Of a stretch of DNA of 64,000 nucleotides, positions 26,877 to 35,790 are shown piece after piece. The DNA comes from Pseudoalteromonas luteoviolacea DSM 6061. GTDB lineage: Bacteria > Pseudomonadota > Gammaproteobacteria > Enterobacterales > Alteromonadaceae. The notes under the pieces were generated by a model that did not search any database, had not been told where the DNA came from, and worked only from the letters and a program-made list of their open reading frames with translations. Within the stretch, counting starts at the first letter, position 1; each line of letters starts with the position of its first letter. The stretch is taken from contig NZ_AUYB01000148.1 in the NCBI RefSeq assembly GCF_001625655.1, positions 30,958 through 94,957 on the forward strand. Reading direction: 5' to 3'. Position numbers and translations under genes: made by a program.

Positions 26877-27790
26877 TATGATATCACTGCCTTTAATAGC
26901 TGTCGTAACCAGATGCTTTTATCATCTCGCTCTTTTCTACTAAACCACAGCATGGAAATGTCAAAGTCAGGCACTGTTATGGGCGGTGAAAAACGCCCTA
27001 AACCATGACTTTGACATGCAATTTCAGCCATTTTTTGAGGCACAATAGCTATCAATCGACGTTGTTTTAGCAAGCTTTGAATAGTTAAAAAATTACGTGT
27101 TGCCACGGTTACTTTCCGCGACATGCCTTGATCTTGTAATACCTTGTCGACTTGAGTCGAGAGCTGCCCGTCAGGACTTACCAAAGCATGTTCAACACCA
27201 GCAAACTGCGAAACCGTCAAGCCACTTTCAATCTCAACCATTTTAGGGTCGGCAATGCATACATGGCGCTCCGTGTAGAGGTACTCGCAATGAAAAGCAC
27301 TATCTAATGTCGGGATACTACCAATCACTACGTCCAGTTTTTCTTGCTCAGCCAAAGTAACATAATTGCTGCGGTTCACATTGATAAAACTCACTTGCGC
27401 ATTAGGTGCCTGCTGACGAATGGCGTCATAAATTAAAGGCGCAAAGATAAACTCGGCATAATCCGTTAATCCAATTCGGCAAACCCCTTGATACAAACTT
27501 GGTTCAAAAGTTGCGGTAGTCAAAAGCTCATGGGTAACGGACGCCAAAATTTGAGTGATAGTTGGAGACAACATATGAGCCCGTTCAGTGGGTACCATTT
27601 TATGACCTTTGCGCTCAAATAAGGGGTCGTCAAACAAGGTACGTAAACGCGCTAAACTGTGGCTCATTGCAGACTGGCTGACGCAGTTTTTCTCAGCAGC
27701 AACGCTTACACTTTCATAGCGGTATAAATATGCAAAACTAACCAATAAATTTAAGTCTATGTTTCTCCATTGAAAATCTGCAAAGCTCAC
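26876..27790 (-). CDS. LysR family transcriptional regulator
   Basis: 304 residues. Winged helix with LLVSFAYLYRYESVSVAAEK and VSQSAMSHSLARLRTLFDDPLF (the NodD/LinR-like subgroup), then an inducer domain from about residue 95. GTG start after GATTTTAG. It is divergent from chrA by about 106 bases and is its probable regulator. Confidence 0.87.
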   Translation of the reverse strand: MSFADFQWRNIDLNLLVSFAYLYRYESVSVAAEKNCVSQSAMSHSLARLRTLFDDPLFERKGHKMVPTERAHMLSPTITQILASVTHELLTTATFEPSLYQGVCRIGLTDYAEFIFAPLIYDAIRQQAPNAQVSFINVNRSNYVTLAEQEKLDVVIGSIPTLDSAFHCEYLYTERHVCIADPKMVEIESGLTVSQFAGVEHALVSPDGQLSTQVDKVLQDQGMSRKVTVATRNFLTIQSLLKQRRLIAIVPQKMAEIACQSHGLGRFSPPITVPDFDISMLWFSRKERDDKSIWLRQLLKAVIS

Positions 27791-27896
27791 CTAAAATCCC
27801 ATTATATTCATAGTTATAATCAATACTATTAATTTGATTGATTATAAATCATTTTTTAACCTATACACATAATTAATCACAGTAAATCTGTTTAAT

Positions 27897-29042
27897 ATGT
27901 TTTCAATATTCAAACTATTTTTTATGCTCGGTTGGGTAAGCTTTGGCGGCCCAGCGGCGCATATCGGTTACTTTAGACAAACTTTCGTTGAAAAGCTCAA
28001 ATGGTTAGATGACCATGAATATGGTCAAATCGTTGCCCTAAGCCAGTTTTTGCCGGGGCCTGGCTCTAGTCAAGTTGGCTTTGCGCTTGGCTACAAACGG
28101 GGTGGACTCGCTGGTGCTTGTGCTGCGTTTTTAGGCTTTACCTTACCTTCTGTTTTAATCATGATAGGACTAGCCTTGCTTGCCAGTCATGCCACTGACA
28201 CCAGTGCATTTCAAAACGTCGTTCATGGTTTAAAGTTACTTGCGGTGGTGGTGGTTGCTGACGCAGCATGGGGAATGTACAAAAACTTTTGTAAAAACAC
28301 ACTTACCGTCAGTTTGTGTTTGGCAACTGCAATTGCGCTACTTGTCATGCCAAGCATCACTATGCAGATCTGTGTGCTCATCGTGGCAGCTATCATCGGT
28401 GCTTATTATCTCAAACCAGAAACTGCACCAATCACATTACCAGCTTTTAAACCAAGTTATATCCCGCTCATTTTGTTTATTGCTTTGCTCATTGGCTTAC
28501 CTGCGCTTGCTTCCCTTTCACCTTCATTGACTCTTTTCAATGATTTTTATCAAGCGGGTAGCCTTGTTTTTGGTGGCGGCCATGTTGTACTGCCACTGCT
28601 GCAAAATATTGTCGGTGATAATCTCAGTCAAGACGCTTTCCTAACAGGGTATGCCGCAGCGCAAGCCGTTCCTGGCCCAATGTTTACATTTGCTACCTAT
28701 ATTGGTTATGAACTTATGCCTTCCAGCCCTCTAATTGGCGCCCTTATTGCGACGGTAGCGGTATTTTTACCCGGCTTTTTACTTCTTTTAGCCGTACTTA
28801 AAAATTGGCAATCACTGGCGCAAAAACCCCGCATTGCAGGGGCGTTGGGTGGTGTAAATGCTGCGGTAGTGGGCCTTTTAGTGGCTGCTTTATATCAACC
28901 CGTATTCATCAGCGCAGTCATGCTGCCAACGGATATTGCCCTTGTATTGGTTGGCTTTTTCCTAATGAAGCAGTTAAAACTACCGATTATTTGGTTGGTC
29001 CTTACTTTCATGGCGGCAGGCTTTGGGATGGGCCTCATTTAG
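27897..29042 (+). CDS. chrA: Chromate transporter ChrA family
   Basis: 381 residues, two homologous halves. Each has the CHR-domain start: FFMLGWVSFGGPAAHIGYFR in the first and AGSLVFGGGHVVLPLLQN in the second, and matching QFLPGPGSSQ and AQAVPGPMFTFATYIGYE motifs. The family exports chromate driven by the proton gradient, though many long-chain members in marine bacteria have no tested substrate. No clear ribosome site precedes the ATG; Met9 is an alternative. Confidence 0.87.
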   Translation: MFSIFKLFFMLGWVSFGGPAAHIGYFRQTFVEKLKWLDDHEYGQIVALSQFLPGPGSSQVGFALGYKRGGLAGACAAFLGFTLPSVLIMIGLALLASHATDTSAFQNVVHGLKLLAVVVVADAAWGMYKNFCKNTLTVSLCLATAIALLVMPSITMQICVLIVAAIIGAYYLKPETAPITLPAFKPSYIPLILFIALLIGLPALASLSPSLTLFNDFYQAGSLVFGGGHVVLPLLQNIVGDNLSQDAFLTGYAAAQAVPGPMFTFATYIGYELMPSSPLIGALIATVAVFLPGFLLLLAVLKNWQSLAQKPRIAGALGGVNAAVVGLLVAALYQPVFISAVMLPTDIALVLVGFFLMKQLKLPIIWLVLTFMAAGFGMGLI

Positions 29043-29184
29043 CCTTGGAGTTTATCGCTAAAATAGATGTCACAGCCCTATGCAAATAGCGATAAAAAGT
29101 GAACATTAGCACTTTAAGTCAAACCCGATTCAATTTAGTGAAGACTATTTTAATTCAAGGGTTTCAATTGGTGCTTAAAAACAG

Positions 29185-29219
29185 TATATTTGAATGATAA
29201 CCATTATCATTCAAATATA
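29185..29219 (+). promoter_or_regulatory. Long palindrome with Fur-box core
   Basis: Perfect 15-base arms (left arm TATATTTGAATGATA) flank a five-base spacer. The centre at 29195-29209, TGATAACCATTATCA, matches the 7-1-7 Fur motif at all but one arm position. It sits just before the ATG of the zinc-ribbon gene, where bound repressor would block transcription. Confidence 0.6.
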
Positions 29220-29222
29220 CTA

Positions 29223-29525
29223 ATGTTGAGAGATTTCGTTACCCGACCATGTCCATGCTGTAAAAAGCCACTGACGCTTAGTGAGCGAATACCGCTGCTC
29301 AATCGCGAAAGTGTGCACTGCAAGCACTGCGCGAAGCCATTAAAGCCCAACTTTAATATTATGTTGTTTAATGTTTTTTGGTTGAGTATGAGCGTATCTT
29401 GGATCATAGAAGCACACACAGAACTTAACTATCTATGGGCTTTATCAGCAGCTTTAATTGTAGTAAGTGTTATTGAACCATTATTAGATGTGCTCTTCCC
29501 CTTAGAAGAAGAGCGATATGATTAG
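29223..29525 (+). CDS. Zinc-ribbon membrane protein (100 aa)
   Basis: The N-terminus has two cysteine pairs, CPCC and CKHC, framing RIPLLNRESVH, a plausible zinc ribbon. Two membrane helices follow (NIMLFNVFWLSMSVSWII, LSAALIVVSVIEPLLDVLF). ATG at 29223 is preferred because an upstream TTG at 29190 lies inside the palindrome; no good ribosome site is visible, so the transcript may be nearly leaderless. The Fur-like site suggests iron or zinc control. No family recognised. Confidence 0.6.
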   Translation: MLRDFVTRPCPCCKKPLTLSERIPLLNRESVHCKHCAKPLKPNFNIMLFNVFWLSMSVSWIIEAHTELNYLWALSAALIVVSVIEPLLDVLFPLEEERYD

Positions 29526-29529
29526 CGCC

Positions 29530-29868
29530 CTACAGCCAAATTAGCTTTACCATAGCAACAATCATCGACAAACTCAGTAATATACATAAAAAGTTAAAAG
29601 CTTTATTTATTGCATCCCCTTTGACGTAGTCACCCGCAATTTGCCACCCTGCTATCACACCATTGAGTGTAAAAATACATACACTAATGGAAGTCAGTAC
29701 TTTGAACCAAATAGGAGAGAAAAAGCTCGCTAAAGCTTGATGGTTCGTGACTGGCTCTAAAAACAGCAATGTCACAACTAGAAGACTATATGCCACAATC
29801 ACGGTATTGCTGATGCGCTGCAGTACCCATTGTTTTGTACCTGAACGCGCGATATTCATTACAGCCAT
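29530..29868 (-). CDS. sdhD: Succinate dehydrogenase membrane anchor, SdhD-like
   Basis: 112 residues, three helices, with GGGAGGATTA before the ATG at 29868. The anchor motif GWQIAGDYVKG is present (Asp80-Tyr81), but the position of the E. coli haem-ligand His71 is Asn69 (FTLNGVIAGWQ). It overlaps sdhC by ten bases. The operon normally continues into sdhA and sdhB; here it stops and a convergent gene begins five bases later. Confidence 0.75.
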   Translation of the reverse strand: MAVMNIARSGTKQWVLQRISNTVIVAYSLLVVTLLFLEPVTNHQALASFFSPIWFKVLTSISVCIFTLNGVIAGWQIAGDYVKGDAINKAFNFLCILLSLSMIVAMVKLIWL

Positions 29869-30239
29869 ATTAATCCTCCCACCAAGATACTCAACACAAT
29901 CCCGAGCCCAATTGCAACGCGAGAAATCATGCACCCACTAGCCAGCTCTTCAAAGTAGCCAAACTCTTGTACAATGTGTTTGATGGTTCCTAAGCAATAA
30001 TACCCAAGCGCTGTTAATAAGCCCCAAACCACAAATTGAGCGAAAAAGTTTTCACTAAAAATGGTGCTTAGCGTGTCAAAGTTGTGCGCTGATTGCATAG
30101 CAAAAATCAGTAATGGTAATAAAACCACTGCTGCTGCCCATACTATGACACCACTTACCCGATGCAAGATTGATGCATAGGCAGTAATCGGCAGTGCCAT
30201 GGTTTGAATTGCCAAATTAGTTGGCCGCTCTTTTCTCAT
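29859..30239 (-). CDS. sdhC: Succinate dehydrogenase cytochrome b556 subunit, SdhC-like
   Basis: 126 residues, three helices. RPTNLAIQTMALPITAYASILHRVSG carries the quinone-site Ser and Arg in the canonical positions, and GTIKHIVQEFG keeps the haem-ligand His88. It pairs with the sdhD-like gene; no flavoprotein or iron-sulphur subunit is in the window. It may be a second copy that borrows SdhAB, or a decayed remnant, although both frames are intact. Confidence 0.8.
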   Translation of the reverse strand: MRKERPTNLAIQTMALPITAYASILHRVSGVIVWAAAVVLLPLLIFAMQSAHNFDTLSTIFSENFFAQFVVWGLLTALGYYCLGTIKHIVQEFGYFEELASGCMISRVAIGLGIVLSILVGGLIWL

Positions 30240-30323
30240 GTTGAATACCTAGATGTTTATAACAATTAAATGCTAACGCAAATCATTAACACTTACAAAC
30301 TTTAAGTAGGCTCATAAAATAAC

Positions 30324-30350
30324 AAAAAAGCGCCGTAACCTGCGGCGCTT
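30324..30350 (-). terminator. Intrinsic terminator of the AbgT gene
   Basis: On the minus strand AAGCGCCG and CGGCGCTT flank a seven-base loop and are followed by a T-run. Confidence 0.85.
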
Positions 30351-30379
30351 ATAGAAAATAATTACTTAGAGGCTTGTCG

Positions 30380-31936
30380 TTAAAAACCAAATGGAATGTT
30401 TAAAGCAAAAAAGCCGATGAGTAATGACGTCCAAAAAACTAAGAAAGCCACTGAATATGGGAGCATCATTGCAATGACCTCGCCAAAACTAAGGTCTGGT
30501 TTATACTTACGCATAAACGCTAAAATAACCCCAGCATAAGTCATCATTGGCGTTATGATATTGGTTGAGGAGTCTGCAACACGATAAGCTGCCGCTACTA
30601 GATCTGGTGTCATAGCAGGGTTTACCTGATATAGCATAGGTACAAATATAGGTCCAAGTAACATCCACTTAGAAGTCAGTCCACCGACAAATAAATTTAT
30701 TAATCCGGTAGTGATCACAAACCCAATAATCAATAAAATCGGAAACTCTTGAAGTCCTAGCGCTGATAAGCCACTAGCACCAACGTATGTGATATAAGTG
30801 CCAAGTCCTGAGTAACCTAAGATGCCCAAGAAGTTATAACAAAAGAATGTCAGTACGAGTACGTAACCCATAGTATTCATTTGCGCAACCATGGCCTGCA
30901 CCACATCCAATAAACTCTTAAACTTGCCTGTCGCCACACCAAATGCTGCGCCTACAGTGGCAAACACTAAAGTGATCAACAAAATGACATTGTTTAAGTA
31001 TGGAGTGATTGTCTTGCCTGACTCATCTACATATGGTGCCAAAGGGCCCATCGCCAGTAATACGACTAAACCGAGCGCCAATAATAGCCCCCAAAATGCT
31101 GCTTTAAGCCCTTTCTGCTCTTGCTCTGTAACCGCAAAGTCAGACAAATCCATTCCTTCAGGTAAGTTATAAGGCATTTTTTCTAACCTAGGTTCGACAA
31201 ACTTTTTTGTCACCCATGCGCCAATGCCAACGAGCATAAAAGTTGAAACAAAAATAAAGTAATAATGCATAGTGGCCGGTGTCAATGCGTTACCACTTGC
31301 ATCAGCAAAAGGCACGCCCTGTGACTGTGCAAAAATCTGTGCATTCAAGCCAATAACTACGTCAACAGGCGTTGCGGGAAGTAAATTGGCACTAAAGCCT
31401 GCAGAGACGCCTGCAAATGCCGCCGCCATCCCAATCAGCGGATTTTTGCCTAGTCCCGCATATAGTAAACCTGCAAGCGGGATCAAAATTAAGTACCCAG
31501 CATCTGTCGCAATAGAGCTCATAATCCCCAGAAAAATCAACGCCGGTGCAAGGTATTTATCCTTTAAACGTGTACCTAGTTTTTTGATTACCGCATTAAA
31601 TAACCCTGAGCTTTCGGCGACACCAACACCGAGCATAACGATTAAGATGACACCCAAAATACCGTTGCCAAAACCTAGCCAATTTTGAAGCAATGCATTG
31701 TCAAAAAACCAAACAACATGCTCAGCCTCTGTCATATTTTTAATAGTATGAACTACGGGATTGCCATCGGCTCCTTGCGTTTCAAAGGTTAACCCTCCGA
31801 TCAGCGCAGTCAAAGCAAACGCGCCAAGGATAAACCAAATAAAAATAATAATGGGGTCGGGGATCTTTTTTCCTGCCTTTTCTATGAATGAGATAACCCC
31901 GCTCTCACTCTGTTTGACGGTTTCTACTGTAGACAC
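30380..31936 (-). CDS. AbgT family transporter
   Basis: 518 residues with about eleven membrane segments. Family-typical: FIEKAGKKIPDPIIIFIWF at the start, MSSIATDAGYLILIPLAGLL, AGVSAGFSANLLPATPVDVV and ADSSTNIITPMMTYAGVILAF. E. coli AbgT imports p-aminobenzoyl-glutamate; other members export sulphonamides by proton antiport. GTG start. Monocistronic, ended by a strong terminator. Confidence 0.88.
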   Translation of the reverse strand: MSTVETVKQSESGVISFIEKAGKKIPDPIIIFIWFILGAFALTALIGGLTFETQGADGNPVVHTIKNMTEAEHVVWFFDNALLQNWLGFGNGILGVILIVMLGVGVAESSGLFNAVIKKLGTRLKDKYLAPALIFLGIMSSIATDAGYLILIPLAGLLYAGLGKNPLIGMAAAFAGVSAGFSANLLPATPVDVVIGLNAQIFAQSQGVPFADASGNALTPATMHYYFIFVSTFMLVGIGAWVTKKFVEPRLEKMPYNLPEGMDLSDFAVTEQEQKGLKAAFWGLLLALGLVVLLAMGPLAPYVDESGKTITPYLNNVILLITLVFATVGAAFGVATGKFKSLLDVVQAMVAQMNTMGYVLVLTFFCYNFLGILGYSGLGTYITYVGASGLSALGLQEFPILLIIGFVITTGLINLFVGGLTSKWMLLGPIFVPMLYQVNPAMTPDLVAAAYRVADSSTNIITPMMTYAGVILAFMRKYKPDLSFGEVIAMMLPYSVAFLVFWTSLLIGFFALNIPFGF

Positions 31937-32152
31937 TCTGCTATTCCTAATTTTATTGAAATCTGACTATTCCTACCTAATTGGTCAAAACAGTAACACA
32001 AGGTATTCTAAACAACTGAGTGCAAAATAGGAGAGAAGATTGTGATGTATAAAAGGTAAGGATAGATAAAGTATTGTTTCAATTTAAAACTGAGCACTGC
32101 ACGCGCTTACGAAGCGACTACAGGAGACTTTATTTTACTGCTGTGTACTGAG

Positions 32153-32191
32153 TATGTATTGAGGAAAAACAACCTTCTCACTCAATACATA
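32153..32191 (-). terminator. Hairpin downstream of small ORF
   Basis: Perfect 11-base arms TATGTATTGAG and CTCAATACATA separated by 17 bases, just after the stop of the leftward 82-residue gene. Confidence 0.4.
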
Positions 32192-32199
32192 AAACCCAT

Positions 32200-32448
32200 T
32201 TAGTGACGCTTTTTAGGCCCAATTCTTACTAGTTCTTTGCCATTTTCAAACACTTCCTGTGTCACCCAGCGCCCAAGTAGTAACTGATGGTTATCATCTA
32301 AAACAGCAACAAAAGGCCTACCGTTGCTATTATTTGTGGCAAGAGCAACTCCTGCTACATTTTCTAACCCCATCCCGCCGCTTTCGACTAAAGTCAAAAA
32401 TGACTCTAAGTCTTCTAACGTACTAATTTCGTCTTTATCATCAATCAT
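32200..32448 (-). CDS. Small hypothetical protein (82 aa)
   Basis: An acidic N-terminus (MIDDKDEISTLEDLESFLTL) leads into an alternating strand pattern (GRPFVAVLDDNHQLLLGRWV) and a basic C-terminus. No signal, membrane segment or known domain. No good ribosome site is visible, so the call rests on coding-like composition and the hairpin after it. Confidence 0.45.
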   Translation of the reverse strand: MIDDKDEISTLEDLESFLTLVESGGMGLENVAGVALATNNSNGRPFVAVLDDNHQLLLGRWVTQEVFENGKELVRIGPKKRH

Positions 32449-33339
32449 ACTATTTGGCTCAGTGAATACGTGAAGTAAATAGAATAGCAGTTCTCAAAAG
32501 CAGGATAAATAATTGAAAGGTAGATGCGCATCTAGCAGAGCCAAACAACAATCTGTCTATTTGTCGGCTAATTTAAGTATGAGAGCACCGACAAGTGACG
32601 ACCCCACCAAAGCAACACAATCTTTTTATTGTTGAACAATGCCACATGCTTCTGGCAGATATGATAAGTTTAGGCAAATAATACCGTATGTTTGGAGAGT
32701 TACATCTAGCCCCCCATCGCTTTAGGTAATCAATTCATTCCTTCTCTTACACTTTCTTATAAAGGCGATTGGTTTATTTTATAGCTTCAATTTTACACTG
32801 GGTTATTCACAGTCATTTCTGCAAAAAATTCTGCAACTCATTATAGTTAAGCATAAAAATATATTTAGGAGCAACCAACCTTTCAATTTCACTTTCAAAT
32901 CTCAACACCAACCTTTTAAAATAAATAGCCTTTAAAACATACCGAAAAAATATAAAGATAAAACCATCAACCTAAAAAATAAAATCACTAAAAACCAGCA
33001 ATATGCTTAATAGAGTACCTATACTTCACTTATATATCCCTAAAGATCTTAGCAACCTCTATTCGAGCCTAATAAAAATTGGTGCTTAAGGCATATGCTT
33101 CTCATCGAAACAATTCTAATCAGAATATAAAATAAGAGAAAAATTAATATACCTTGTCACTTTCTTGTAAGAATATGCATATTCCTCAAGTTAACGCTAT
33201 CAGCACGGCTATAAATCACAAGTATGAATTTTAATCAACCTTAAACAAAAAACCTTCAATTGACACTCGAAGTGACTCAACATTACATTTTTAATTGTGG
33301 ACAAAAATCGTTCACATTTAAAAATTAAAAGGAAATACA
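32449..33339. other. Long AT-rich gap upstream of the cysteine-rich peptide
   Basis: About 890 bases with no ORF of useful length on either strand. Base composition is clearly more AT-rich than the neighbouring genes from about 32860 to 33330. It contains the promoter of the following peptide gene near its end; otherwise I see nothing definite. Confidence 0.4.
33260..33289 (+). promoter_or_regulatory. Promoter candidate for the cysteine-rich peptide
   Basis: TTGACA at 33260-33265 and TACATT at 33284-33289, 18 bases apart. The implied RNA start is about 45 bases before the ATG. Confidence 0.4.
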
Positions 33340-33561
33340 ATGAATAAAAAAATAGCAATGGCAGTTATGGGACTGGCTATGGGATTAGGTACCTCAATTG
33401 CAGTATCAGCGAGCAATGGTTTTACAAACGGTTGTAAATGGCAGTCATTTGGAACATTAGAGAATTATTGTGGCTATCAATATTATGTTTGTCAGATGGG
33501 TGGAACGCCAGGATATAACTGTAGAACAATTAAAGCTGATTGTATCCGTATATGTGGATAG
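33340..33561 (+). CDS. Secreted six-cysteine peptide (73 aa)
   Basis: AAAAGGAAATACA precedes the ATG. A Sec signal (residues 1 to about 24, ending SIAVSA) leaves a mature peptide of about 49 residues with cysteines at 32, 44, 51, 61, 68 and 72, aromatic residues (YCGYQYYVC) and glycines. Six cysteines suggest three disulphides. The layout resembles secreted bacteriocins, toxins or defensin-like peptides, but there is no sequence match that I can name. It is followed after a hairpin by a membrane-anchored glutaredoxin, which could act on its disulphides. An immunity gene is not obvious. Confidence 0.75.
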   Translation: MNKKIAMAVMGLAMGLGTSIAVSASNGFTNGCKWQSFGTLENYCGYQYYVCQMGGTPGYNCRTIKADCIRICG

Positions 33562-33580
33562 GTTAAGCGTTTAGTAGCAT

Positions 33581-33606
33581 AGAGTGGTAATCTATTTTGC
33601 CACTCT
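33581..33606 (+). terminator. Hairpin between peptide and glutaredoxin genes
   Basis: AGAGTGGTAA pairs with TTGCCACTCT (one G-T pair) around a six-base loop. With no T-run it may only partly stop transcription, giving more peptide than glutaredoxin. Confidence 0.5.
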
Positions 33607-33629
33607 CTTGTAACGCAATAGGTTAACGA

Positions 33630-34019
33630 ATGAGTATAATAAAATACCTCGCGATATTTGCTCTAACTTTGGGTGTTGGTTGGTTTGCTGGTACATACGG
33701 TTTAACAACAGTTCAAAACTTATACGCCAGCAATCAGGTAGAAAAGGGAGATTATAGTCAGTACGGAGTCAGCACTGATAACCCAATAAAGCTGTACACC
33801 ACTGAGTGGTGTCCATATTGTAAAAAAGCAGCCGCTTTTTTAGATCAACACCACATACAGTACGTAAAAGTCGACATTGAAAATGATGCACAAGCTCTTG
33901 CTGAATTTAAATCATTAGGTGGTGAAGTACTGCCACTTATATTAATTGATGATGGTCTAATAAGAGGCTTCAATTCTGCCGCATTAGAAAAGCACCTCAA
34001 ACAAATTGAACTGCTCTAG
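33630..34019 (+). CDS. Membrane-anchored glutaredoxin
   Basis: 129 residues: one N-terminal helix (about 5-25), a short spacer, then a glutaredoxin fold with WCPYC (Cys61, Cys64), the cis-proline VLP and RGFNSAALEKHL. The anchor implies the catalytic domain faces the periplasm, which is odd for a glutaredoxin because glutathione chemistry is mainly cytoplasmic. The linker DYSQYGVSTDNPIKLY resembles DsbC-like spacers. It lies 68 bases behind the six-cysteine peptide, suggesting a role in its disulphide formation or repair (inference). Confidence 0.78.
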   Translation: MSIIKYLAIFALTLGVGWFAGTYGLTTVQNLYASNQVEKGDYSQYGVSTDNPIKLYTTEWCPYCKKAAAFLDQHHIQYVKVDIENDAQALAEFKSLGGEVLPLILIDDGLIRGFNSAALEKHLKQIELL

Positions 34020-34028
34020 TTAGTGGCA

Positions 34029-34050
34029 TGGGATGGTTCGCCCCATCCCA
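34029..34050 (+). terminator. GC-rich hairpin after glutaredoxin
   Basis: TGGGATGG and CCATCCCA flank loop TTCGCC, ten bases after the stop. Confidence 0.6.
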
Positions 34051-34118
34051 ACCAACTTATTTCAACCTAAAAGCGGTGACAATCCTACCAACAAGGTGAG
34101 TCATTGATGAATGGTAAT

Positions 34119-35465
34119 TTACAACATTCTATTTTTAGGTAAGCGAGTCAAATCAAGCCTAAGTATTTTCGAGCGACGCTGATAGTTATACAGTGATTTT
34201 TTCTTGGCTGGTAAGTCGTCCACATTGACACAATCAAACCCTTGCTCCAAAAACCAATGAATACTGCGTGTTGTCAATGCAAACAATGCCTTATATCCCT
34301 GTTTCCTCGCCTTGTTAATCACAGATCTGAGTAAAAAGCTGCCTCTATCTGCATCGCGATATTGAGGGTGTACAGCAAGGCTTGCAAACTCCCCAACCTC
34401 ATCTTCTGGGAAGGTATACAAAGCAGCGCAGGCAATGATTAAACCATCTCGTTCAATTACCATAAACTGCTCAATTTCCATTTCTAGTTGCTCCCTTGAG
34501 CGGCGCACCAAATACCCAAGCTCTTCAAGAGGCCGAATTAAGTTTAGCACTCCATTGATGTCGCTAATTGTCGCACTTCTCAATTGCTCAGAACTTTGAG
34601 GCGCTATTTGCGTACCAATACCATCTAGTGAAAACAGTTCTTGAAGTAATGCACCATCTTCTTTGTAGCTCACTAAGTGGCAGCGGTGCACACCACCTCG
34701 GCATGCCTCAATGGCCGCTGTCAAAAATACAGAGGCGCTTTTACAGATAGACGAGGCTTCTCGATTTTGGGCTAACCATTGCGCCGCCTCATTGGGCATT
34801 AACTCTGCGATCGCTTCGCCATTATCATCCAATATTCCGGCTTCATGACTAAATCCGAGCATCTTGTCAGCACCCAACTTGAGTGCAACCTGAGTAGCGA
34901 TTTCTTCCGCAGTCAAGTTGAAACTTTCGCCGGTCACAGAAGCTGAAATAGGGCCCAGTAAAACGATACTATTGTTGTCTAATTGATGCCTGATCCCTTC
35001 AACATCTATGCGGCGTACACGCCCAGAGTGATGATAATCAACACCGTCCTCAATTCCCAATGGCTGAGCAATAACAAAATTGCCACTGACCACATTGAGC
35101 GAATTACCCGACATAGGGGTGCTGCTTAAAGACATTGATAGCATTGCCGTAATATCCAACTGCATTGCACCACTGACTTGTTTGATGATGTGAAGAGAGT
35201 CACTCTCAGTCACTCTAATCTCGTTATGAAATTGACTATAGATACCTGCTTGAGCCAGCGCGGCATCAAATTGCGGGCGGGCGCCAAATACCAACACAAT
35301 CTTAATACCCAAACTCGTTAGCAAAGCAACATCATTGATGATACTCCTGTATCCAGGCTGCTCGACAGCCTCCCCTCCTAACATAACGACAAACGTTTTC
35401 CCTCTGTGAGCATTCACATAGGGAGTCGATTGGCGAAAGCCATCTACCAATTCAGTTGTACGCAC
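34119..35465 (-). CDS. argA: Amino-acid N-acetyltransferase (N-acetylglutamate synthase)
   Basis: 448 residues in the two-domain ArgA layout: an amino-acid-kinase domain (GKTFVVMLGGEAVEQPGY, IKIVLVFGARPQ, VLLGPISASVTGESFNLTAEE in pieces) and a C-terminal GNAT domain (EFASLAVHPQYRDADRGSFLL, HWFLEQGF). It makes N-acetylglutamate from glutamate and acetyl-CoA, the first step of arginine synthesis, and the kinase domain provides arginine feedback. Repression by ArgR is supported by the palindromic site at 35521-35570. Monocistronic. Confidence 0.92.
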   Translation of the reverse strand: MRTTELVDGFRQSTPYVNAHRGKTFVVMLGGEAVEQPGYRSIINDVALLTSLGIKIVLVFGARPQFDAALAQAGIYSQFHNEIRVTESDSLHIIKQVSGAMQLDITAMLSMSLSSTPMSGNSLNVVSGNFVIAQPLGIEDGVDYHHSGRVRRIDVEGIRHQLDNNSIVLLGPISASVTGESFNLTAEEIATQVALKLGADKMLGFSHEAGILDDNGEAIAELMPNEAAQWLAQNREASSICKSASVFLTAAIEACRGGVHRCHLVSYKEDGALLQELFSLDGIGTQIAPQSSEQLRSATISDINGVLNLIRPLEELGYLVRRSREQLEMEIEQFMVIERDGLIIACAALYTFPEDEVGEFASLAVHPQYRDADRGSFLLRSVINKARKQGYKALFALTTRSIHWFLEQGFDCVNVDDLPAKKKSLYNYQRRSKILRLDLTRLPKNRML

Positions 35466-35520
35466 GGAATTTACCTTTTAAACGCAGAATGATTAAACAC
35501 AAACAAGACAACCAACATAC

Positions 35521-35570
35521 TAAAGAATTATTATGCACAATTAAAGAATTATTATTCTTTAATTGTGCAT
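35521..35570 (-). promoter_or_regulatory. ArgR-type operator upstream of argA
   Basis: AAAGAATTATTAT occurs twice, 21 bases apart, the spacing of tandem ARG boxes. The second copy lies in a perfect 17-base-arm palindrome (left arm at 35533-35549, spacer TATT, right arm at 35554-35570). The site begins 55 bases before the argA start. Confidence 0.65.
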
Positions 35571-35790
35571 TTCTATATCATCATTCATTTTTTAAAGCCA
35601 TAATATGAAACATTACTGTCACTTTACTTATCTGCATAAGCATTCAATAGGCTAAGCCATTTATCATTACCTTAATAGCTCATCTCTAAAAACAGGTTAA
35701 CTACCCCATAAGCATCCAGCGGTGATTGCCGCAACACACTAAATTGCCGTACACTCTTACCAATCTCAGTTCAATTTTATAGAGGTGCTT

